In this document: in pieces, positions 56,612-64,000 of the stretch
Position numbering within the stretch: position 1 is the first letter of the stretch
Layout of the letters: each line of letters opens with the position of its first letter
From: Euglena gracilis
Taxonomy: Eukaryota > Euglenida > Euglenophyceae > Euglenales
Length of the DNA stretch: 64,000 bases
NCBI GenBank assembly: GCA_039621445.1
Contig: CP154954.1
Location: forward strand, 3,601,715 to 3,665,714
Direction of reading: 5' to 3'
Program-made: the position numbers and the translations under genes
The notes under the pieces: generated by a model
The model's input: the letters and a program-made list of their open reading frames with translations, nothing else
Database searches by the model: none
What the model was told of the DNA's origin: nothing

Positions 56612-57541
56612 GTCCCAGGCCTCTCCTTAGTGCGGGTCAAGGCCCCCAATTTGCAAATATTTTTGGAAAAAATTGCATTTTTTGCCGACATGCGCGAAGG
56701 AGAGGTCTGGGCAGCCCCCGGGACCGCCATAACTGGTGGAGGTCCACGACGCAAGCGGCAGGACCTGATCTTAGAAGAGGACCAAGAGCTTCCACATGTG
56801 TGTGTGTTTCTTTTTTGGGACCCTCTGCCAATAATGCCATCTCCGTTGGGGGGATGGTTTTGGCTGCCACACATCCAATTTCGGATTTGGACGGTGTCGG
56901 TTCATATCTTGCCAAGAACCATTGAAATTGACTATCCATTGACTATCCATTCAACCCAAAATGGAAGCAGCCACCAGATTTAGGCCACCCCTTGGGCAGA
57001 TCGGCTGAAACCCAAATTTATTCAACGGGTGCTTAAATCTGGGGGAGTTTCCCTTCAGAATCAGGGGATGGGCTGGGCAGTGGCGGTGTTGAGAAAAAAG
57101 GTACGAAAAGTTCGAGAATTTCGAACCCATAATTTTTTGGTCCTATCCCTGATGATGACTTCCATCGAGAATTTGGGATCGGAATTCTGGTGCAAACCAA
57201 ACTGGATGGTGAGCTTAACTCTGGGTGCAAACTTACTTCTTTTGTGTTCGCTCACCAACAGAGAAATGATTTCCGCCCAGATGGTGCAGAAAAGAAATTT
57301 CAATGGGATCACAGACCAAAAAAATAACATGAATCTTGCCATGTATGGAGCGTGGGGTCTAACTGAAGGATGCATGCCAACCCCCCCCCATCAGACGTTG
57401 TCATAAAAGCCGAGAGAACAGCTTGACAGGAGGACCTCTAGTGGCAACATCTGTCCAACATAACCCGTCAGCCGGTGACAGTCCCCAAAACGAGACCTTT
57501 TCCGGGGGGGGGGGGGGGCTTGGTTATGTCTGAGCCCTGGG

Positions 57542-57620
57542 CGTCCTGCATCGCCAGCGACGCGGCCACAGCGTCCCTCTCGTGTCCGGGCAGCCTCTCC
57601 GGCGCGTTCCACATCGCCAT
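57542..57620 (-). CDS. Adenylyl cyclase, catalytic exon after the second Asp (copy 2)
   Basis: Identical in coding sequence to 39,667-39,745 (MAMWNAPERLPGHERD and on to SLAMQD), with the same ten-base complementary intron end. Confidence 0.9.
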
Positions 57621-57827
57621 GGCGCAGCCCCACGGGTGGGAATCGACAGAAACAGGTGGTGGACTGGGTGGTTTATGAGGAGAAGAATCTGGTACAAATA
57701 CATAAGTATGTACAGTATTATTATTTATATTTATGTAAAGCGAGGACACGTGCACAACCTTGTTCAAACAGTCGTGAGGATATGCATACACACATATACA
57801 CACATGCATACATTCATTCATACATAG

Positions 57828-57980
57828 ATACATACATACATACATACATACATACATACATACATACATACATACATACATACATGCATACATACATACA
57901 TACATACATACATACATACATACATACATACATACATACATACATACATACATACATACATACATACATACATACATACA

Positions 57981-58008
<28 letters not shown>
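57828..58008. repeat. CATA tetranucleotide microsatellite (copy 2)
   Basis: Longer than the counterpart at 39,948-40,072 and interrupted once by CATGCATA near 57,882. Confidence 0.95.
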
Positions 58009-58011
<3 letters not shown>

Positions 58012-58721
58012 TCACATGCATGCATGCATGGCGACCCCATATTAGTTGGGCCCGACTGGTGGGGGGTCCCACCAGTATGAGGTGAGGGTTTTTTTACCCT
58101 CCCGCGTCATACAAGTGGGACCGGCCCCTTGATTTTGGCCGTTTTCTCCACCAACTTCGATCTTCCGACGGTGGAAATTTGATAATTTTGGATGTGAGGA
58201 AGCGAGTTCCAGATTATCCCATAAAAAGCAATTGGGGTTGGGGTTTGGGAGTGGTTAGGGTTAGGGTTTTAGGCTACAGTTAGGCCGAAATCCTAAAAAA
58301 AAAAATAGGCCTTGCATTATGCCCAAACTAACCTATAATTAGGCCGATAATTAGCCTAACCCTCATTATCCCCAGGGCATCCGTGGCCAACCAAGTGTGC
58401 ACTTTGATACCCCCAAGGGGGAGGGAATCAAAAGGTGCACCTGCCAATACATATGGACACACACATGCACATATACCTATGTACATGTGCATATTTTATA
58501 TATATACATATGCGGTGTGTATATGTTCCTAAATACATGCACATATCCATTACATTAGATTGTTTATTAAAAAAAGGAAATCTGGACGATAATGTTCAAA
58601 CACTGTCAGGAAGTGCCTTTTCCCCACTTGCCTCGGAGTCACACCACCAACCGAGTAGTCAAAAGCGGAGCAGTTGGATCGAAGGGGGGGGGTTGACCGA
58701 ACCGCCGACCGTGGGGCTTTC

Positions 58722-58772
58722 AATGCAGTCACCGATGAACTTGTCGATGGTGCCATTTCGTTCCACAATATT
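58722..58772 (-). CDS. Adenylyl cyclase, 51-bp exon with DKFIGD (copy 2)
   Basis: Identical to 40,802-40,852, coding NIVERNGTIDKFIGDCI with the adenine-selecting Lys and second metal Asp. Confidence 0.9.
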
Positions 58773-59663
58773 GGGGTCCGAGACCCATACAGAGGACGTT
58801 CCAGCAGGCTCCTTTTAACAAGCCCCGGGGAGATTGTGCCTCGTGCTAGAAGGTTTTCAGAGGTTCTTCAGGATCTGGAGGGGGAGGTCGGCACCCACCC
58901 CCCCACCCAGAGGGCCCCCACGGGGGGGGGGGGAGAGCTCGGGGGTCAAATTTGGTCGAAAAAGTTTTCAAAAAGCTTTCAGACCGAAATTAGAGGAGAA
59001 CCGCTAGAGGAGGATACCCCCTCGACTAAACCCCAGCATGAGGGGGGCCCCCCCCCCCCAGGTCAACAAACTTAGAACATCGCTGTGTGGGGTGCTAGCT
59101 CATAGCAGGGACACAACCAGGGGGGGAATTTGAGTCCCAGCTTGGGCCATTTTTGGGCCCCTAGAACCTTCCGCATCGAAGGGGGGGGGGGTTGCTCTCT
59201 CACGACCCACATCCCCCTGGGGTTGAGACCTTCCCTGGGAACAAGACCGTTCCTTATTTTAGAGGGTATGTTCCCACCCATCAGAAGCCGACTTGTTTCA
59301 AATGGCTTTTCGTTTCGCCGTTGGCAAAACGGCGAAAAAGCCGTTTAGCCGTTGGCAAAACAGCAAAAAAGCCGTTTCGCCATTGAGAAAATGGCGAAAA
59401 AGCCGTTTTGCAAGCCAAATGTGAGAAAAATGGCAAAAAAGCCAAAGAGCCGAAATGAAACACATATGGGTGGGAACATACCCCACTTTCAAGATTCTTC
59501 ATTGAGGGAGGACCGACATAAAGACACATCATTTCCCAGTTCCTGAAAACCTTCGGTGATTTGAGCCATATTTTCCTTCGCTTAGTGTGTGTTTGAAAGT
59601 TTCCAAAACTTCCTGTCGTTGGGGGGGGGGTGTTCTGGGGTTTGTCTGCAGGAGACTCGGTGC

Positions 59664-59777
59664 GCTGCACATGGCCTCGAAGTACTCCGTGCACACGGCG
59701 ACCAGCGCGGCGGGGGTCTCATTCTCACAGATGGTGGAGAAGCCCTCAATGTCCGCAAACATGATGGTCAGCGTTTC
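59664..59777 (-). CDS. Adenylyl cyclase, first catalytic exon with FADIEGF (copy 2)
   Basis: Identical in coding sequence to 41,767-41,880 (ETLTIMFADIEGFSTICENE and on to EYFEAMCS). Confidence 0.9.
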
Positions 59778-60610
59778 AGTGGCAGGCAACTGATTGCCCC
59801 ACCACCATCTCCATGGTGGTGGGGCTTTAAACTCACGTGTTTGGTTGCGACCTCAGGAAAACCATCCCATGTCCCCTCTGGCAGGCTGCAACCACAGGTG
59901 GAACTGATTCCAAACAGCTCAACAGTGACGCCAAAGGCATCTGCAACCCACAGCCAGGGGGCCGATGAAAAAAAAAAACGGGAAGTTCAGCAGATCAGGA
60001 GTTCAGCGGGCTCACTTTGGTGCAAATTTATGATTAAACGGATTACCACTGACGGCCCATATCTTCGGTTTCCGGATGAGAGACGAAACCTTTAGGATTG
60101 CAGATTAGACCTCAGGAACAATGAACAGCGGCCTGCTTGGGGTGCATCTCATCGTTGGCTTTCATTTGGCCAGCAATCAGAATCAGCCGCCGGTCAAAAG
60201 AGGTGACTCGACAAAGAAGCCGCACATTCGATGTACATGTCAAGGGTCACCGGTTCTGTGGTTGGTTTGAAATGCCCCAGTGCCTTGGCATTGCAATCGG
60301 AGACGCCCAGCTGTGATGCCTGGGTTTTTCTCCTTGTGCTCAAGCAGCCAATTTTTCAAGGTTTTCTTTTTGGTTGCAGGTGTTGGCCCCATGTCATTTG
60401 GGGTGTCACGTGACGTGTCACATCCTGAGACTGGGATGGGACAAATCTGGCATCTCAGGTGGATTTGGCTGTTTTTTCCGCTGGTCCCTTTTGTCACTCC
60501 AGAAAGGGATTCCAGAGAGAAACCTCATTTCCCAGATGCCATTCAGGATCCATCAGGGTTTGTGCAAGACGCAATGCCCCAATTTGGCACATCACGGGCC
60601 GGGGCTGCCC

Positions 60611-60652
60611 AGCACCTTCACCACCGCCTGGGGCACGAACTTCCCAAACGCC
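60611..60652 (-). CDS. Adenylyl cyclase, 42-bp exon with FGKFVP (copy 2)
   Basis: Identical to 42,722-42,763. Here the preceding exon is present at 62,907-63,031. The intron between them ends GAAAAGAAGGCTGCTGTG, which pairs with its start GGGCAGGCTTCTTTTC over 12 of 13 bases. Confidence 0.9.
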
Positions 60653-61217
60653 CACAGCAGCCTTCTTTTCCACAACCCCCTGGAGGAGGGGGTCTTCGGC
60701 TGTTATGCACGCGGTCCAAGCTGAGTCTGACCAACCCCCCCCCCCCGAGGGATTGGTCCGGACAGTTCATTAAGTATGGGGTTCATTAAGCATTAAGCAT
60801 TAGACGTTCATTAAGCATGGGGTTCGCAACCTCCCCCCATTTCATGATTCAATGACACCAAATGATCGTCTCCGACTGGGGGGGGGTGCTAAAACAGCCA
60901 ACGTTTGTCTCCAACCAGGGGGTGGAGGGGGTTGTTAGACAATAGGGGAACCCCATGTTGGCAAAAAGTTGGCCACAAATAGGGAATCAAGACCATTTTG
61001 GCTGTTTTTAGCCCCTTTTTTTTTTTGCACAATTGGCATCCTTTGACCACTTCTGGCCATTTTTGGCCACTGTCGGCCATTTTTTTGGCCATTTCGACTA
61101 TTATTGGTCATTTTTTGGCCAAATTTGAGCAACTTTCGGCTGTTTGTCGCAACCTCACTTTACCAGCCCCCTCCCCATTGACCAGGTTCCAACAACCCCC
61201 GACCAGGGAGTGGTTGC

Positions 61218-61633
61218 ACGACTAAAACCCCAACCCAAAAATAAGACCCCCCCCCAAAATAAGACCCCCCCCAAAAATAAGACCCCCCCCCCCTGACGGC
61301 GCGAAGCGCCGGGGACGGTGAAAATTTTCCCTGAGAAATTGCCAAAAACCCAAATTTCACACACAAAAATGATGAAATTTCAAAAAATTTCAGATTCTTG
61401 AAGTGCAAAAAACATGCTAAATGTCCACTTACACAAATTTACACATGGCGCGAAGCGCCGAAGGAAAATTTTTAGTGTTTTTGGGAACCTGAAAAATGAT
61501 GTTTTTTTCGTCCCGGGTCGGTCAAGAAAAAATCCAAAAATAAGACCCCCCCCAAAAATAAGACCCCCCCCTGGAGGTTTCCAGCAACGGACCCAAAAAT
61601 AAGACCCGGGTCTTATTTTGGGGGGGGGGTTAG
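61218..61633. mobile_element. C-tract TIR element, AAATAAGACCCC family (copy 2)
   Basis: Counterpart of 43,336-43,752 inside the intron at 60,653-62,906. The left C run is broken here (CTAAAACCCCAACCC), while the tags and right end are kept. Confidence 0.5.
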
Positions 61634-62744
61634 GTGCCAAAAAAAAACCCAATATTCAAAACCACCTGCAACCTTCATCCTCCGACCAGGAGGTGTCGAT
61701 GTATAGGGGATTTATCCCCATTGGGACCTTTCCCTGACATGATCTTTTGCTGGATAGACATATGATTGGGTGTCATCTGCCACGTTCCCCTGAAATGTAT
61801 TATTCAACCCTGTGACATCTTCCATCAGCAGGAAGGCAGGAATGAGATTTCGATGTCATACAGCCTGACAAAAAGCCTGACGGGGTGGTCAGCAGACAGG
61901 GGGTACACCAATTTGAATCATTTTGGGAGCCATTGCGGGGGCATTGGCCATTTTTTGGGGGGGGTCATTTTGGCATTTCAGCCAGTTTATGGTTTTTCCA
62001 ACAGGCTGCAAAAAAAAAGCTTCTCTGAAACTTGCAAATACAAAAAAAAGCGAAATTAAATCACAATTCCTCCATTACTTAGGGACAAACATCACAGGTC
62101 GCATCTGACCAGGGGGGGATTTCTTGGACAAGCCCGGTCATTGGACGAGGAAATAATCATCCATTTGCTGTGAAAGGAGACAATCTACACAGTCTGGACG
62201 CCCCTTGTTCGTTGGACAATTGGCAACGGTCGCCCAGCCCCCCGGTATGGACAGGCGGAGTGGGGGGGGGGGGTATTTTGACCCCCCAGGAGGCAGGGTT
62301 TTTTGGTGCTATAAGGGGGTTCATTTCATTTTTAGGAAGGGAGGGTGAGTAACAACTTGCCGTGGAGGCCTCCCAGTGGACTTTCCAACAGAAAAAGTCA
62401 GTTGACCCAACGTGACATCCAAGGGAGAGGGACAAAATGTCCTTGAAATGGCGGGATCTGATCAGCAACAATTGCAGATGGAAAATTTTTTGTGGGGAAT
62501 CCTCAAAATGCGGGGAAAATCCTGGACGCCCCCTTAAAACGGCCAGGAAATTTCTGGATGAAGAAAATCTCACAAAGCCATTTTTCAGGGAAATTCCACA
62601 CCAAACCCAAAAATTGGTTTCTCCAAATCCAAAATTCAAAAAGTTTGGATTTGAACGTTAAAAAATCACATGCTGAATGATCAATACACCTTTTGAACAG
62701 GTGACTTGGAACATTCCAAGGAACCGTGCAAAATGCCAAAGAAA

Positions 62745-62850
62745 ATTTCGCAGGTTCACTGGAGGAAATTGGGCTTTTCTTGAATCTGCCGTAAAAAAAT
62801 CCTGGGCAAAACTTGGTCCAGAATCTCCCCACAACAGTTTTCTTCTGGTA
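62745..62850. repeat. Dispersed repeat, relative of 22,105-22,240
   Basis: Diverged reverse complement of the block at 22,105-22,240. It lies in the intron just downstream of the HAMP-like exon and outside the duplicated segment. Confidence 0.55.
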
Positions 62851-62906
62851 TCACCCACCTGGGAGGGGAGGTGACCACTTTTTTTTCATTGAAAAGAAGC
62901 CTGCCC

Positions 62907-63031
62907 TGCAGGCCGCGCTCCATCTGGGTGAAGGAGGTCTGGAAGCGGTGAAGTTCCCGGAACACAGTGGGCTTCGTGGCTGTGGTGGTGAACTGCAGCT
63001 GGGCGATGCGGTCCATCGGAGGCAGGGCCTT
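62907..63031 (-). CDS. Adenylyl cyclase, HAMP-like linker exon
   Basis: 41 codons plus two bases: KALPPMDRIAQLQFTTTATK, then PTVFRELHRFQTSFTQMERG and L. The pattern P-M-x-x-I, about 20 residues, then E-L-x-x-x-x-x-S-F-x-x-M-x-x-x-L fits a HAMP-type or HAMP-derived linker, which usually connects a membrane sensor to the cyclase. Joined to the next exon it reads ERGLQAFGKFVP. The upstream border (CTGCGGAC then AAG) follows the CTG at -8 rule. Exons for the sensor and membrane segments must lie beyond 63,031; I could not find them before the window ends. Confidence 0.8.
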
Positions 63032-63279
63032 GTCCGCAGCGGTCTGATTTCAAGTTGATGAAAATCATGGAATGAAAACAGAAATCAAACTGGAAGAAGT
63101 CTGATGATCTGGACACTTTTGACTTTGCAAGAAAAAGAGCACACCCAAGAAAGAAAGCTTTGGACAGGGCTGTACAAGAAGGTCTGATGGGGGGATCTAC
63201 CCCTTCCCACCCTGGCAGTTTGCAAGAAAAACTTCTTTGGCCCCGAAGGCACAGAGAAATCAGCGCCTTGGAGATATGA

Positions 63280-63670
63280 GATGGGGTGGCATTTTTTTTA
63301 TTTGCAAGGCATTTTTTTAAAAAACCTTAAATGCCTGAAAATGAGCCTTGAATTTTTTTTGGCTAAAATGCCTCAAAATGCCAAAAAATTCAACAAATTC
63401 GGGCTGGCAGAAAATTCTCCGACCGAGCAAAGAAAAAGCCAAAAAACCTCAGCAAACGCAGGTCAGCTCTGGAAAGAAAAATGATTTTGGCATTGCCCAA
63501 ACGTTGTTTATTAACAAAAATGCAAAAAAAAATTAATTGGACCACATGCAAAATCAAAAAAAAAACTTTTCTGATGCCCGGACAGCCCTTGGACTCCCCT
63601 GGAGAATAGTGCCTTAAAAAGCCTCAAAAAGCCTTAAAGAATGCCCTATAATGCCATAAAAATTTTGCCT
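63280..63670. repeat. CCTTAAAA dispersed repeat
   Basis: Two clusters (63,300-63,430 and 63,600-63,680) of CCTTAAAA, GCCTCAAAA and ATGCC words. The first is a diverged relative of 10,120-10,260. Confidence 0.5.
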
Positions 63671-64000
63671 TAAAAAACCAATGCCCGGGTGGCCCCGCAA
63701 CACCCAAAGGGTCCCAGGGATTCCCACACAGTCTTGTCCAAGGCACCAAATGAGGGTGGAGGGGGGGTCAGGCCCCCCTCCTGCGAAAAGCAAAAAGCCA
63801 CGAAGCGCCGGGACAATTGGGGGAGGGGGCTCAAAAAGCCAAAAATCGTGTTTTCGGGTTCATTTCGAAAAATCAGCAATACGTGAAAATCCTTTCCCCG
63901 GTGCTTTGAAGGGGAAGAAAATTTCTCGGTTCTTGGGGGTCTGACCCCCCTCAAGAACCCCCAGCCCAGAGGGGGGGGGGGGGCTCTCCCCGCATGAAAC
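63670..64000. other. Region without recognisable gene
   Basis: G/C-run-rich, with ACGAAGCGCCGG near 63,800. No exon recognised. Confidence 0.4.

Larger units (their letters stand above)
44813..62691. repeat. Large duplicated segment, copy 2
   Basis: Second copy of 25,604-44,799. It lacks the minisatellite insert and has instead a 0.64-kb element at 49,263-49,904. All cyclase exons found in copy 1 are present, intact and nearly identical. To the right the segment continues without interruption into sequence with a further upstream exon of the same gene. Confidence 0.95.
60653..62906 (-). other. Unconventional intron of the cyclase gene (copy 2)
   Basis: About 2.25 kb. It starts GGGCAGGCTTCTTTTC and ends GAAAAGAAGGCTGCTGTG on the minus strand: CAG-G-CTTCTTTTC with GAAAAGAAG-G-CTG, one mismatch in 13, base +4 facing base -6. 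It spans the right edge of the duplicated segment (62,691) and contains a C-tract TIR element (61,218-61,633). Confidence 0.8.

Overview
This is eukaryotic nuclear DNA, almost certainly from a protist. Most of it is non-coding and crowded with G or C runs of 7-15 bases, microsatellites, a 47-bp minisatellite, short dispersed repeats and one degraded DIRS-type retroelement. I see no bacterial operons, rRNA, tRNA or CRISPR. Only one gene is convincing: a class III (class IIIb-like) adenylyl cyclase on the minus strand, cut into small exons of 14-165 bp separated by introns of about 0.3-2.3 kb.

The cyclase exons join in frame only if most introns lack GT/AG ends. The ends of those introns are instead complementary, usually with base +4 pairing with base -6, often CAG with CTG. 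That matches my recollection of euglenid 'nonconventional' introns. A euglenozoan, most likely a euglenid, is therefore my preferred reading of the organism. This is inference from one gene.

Layout. 1-5.7 kb: a DIRS-like retroelement (tyrosine recombinase, RT-RNase H, Gly-rich gag-like ORF, all minus strand, frameshifted) with terminal repeats in direct and inverted copies, plus two gag-like fragments from further copies. 5.7-25.6 kb: no secure gene; C-tract elements, a 43-unit minisatellite (16.9-18.9 kb), a foldback-like element (19.4-19.9 kb) and a decayed tyrosine-recombinase-like fragment (24.4-25.0 kb). 25,604-44,799 and 44,813-62,691: two near-identical copies of a segment of about 17.9 kb, separated by a 13-base N gap. 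Each carries the 3' half of the cyclase gene. Copy 1 additionally holds a 1.7-kb insert with a second minisatellite array; copy 2 additionally holds a 0.64-kb element with terminal inverted repeats. 62.7-64 kb: sequence upstream of copy 2, with one more cyclase exon (HAMP-like linker) and repeats.

How the gene works: the spliced product reads HAMP-like linker, signal-transducing helix, complete catalytic domain with both metal-binding Asp, the purine-selecting Lys and Thr and the transition-state Asn and Arg, then a helical C-terminal tail. Only the copy at the right continues upstream. The copy at the left stops at the gap. Because both homologous blocks end exactly at the gap, a false duplication of two haplotypes by the assembler is at least as likely as a true tandem duplication. 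Homopolymer runs make sequencing indels likely, so frameshift calls in the retroelement are provisional.
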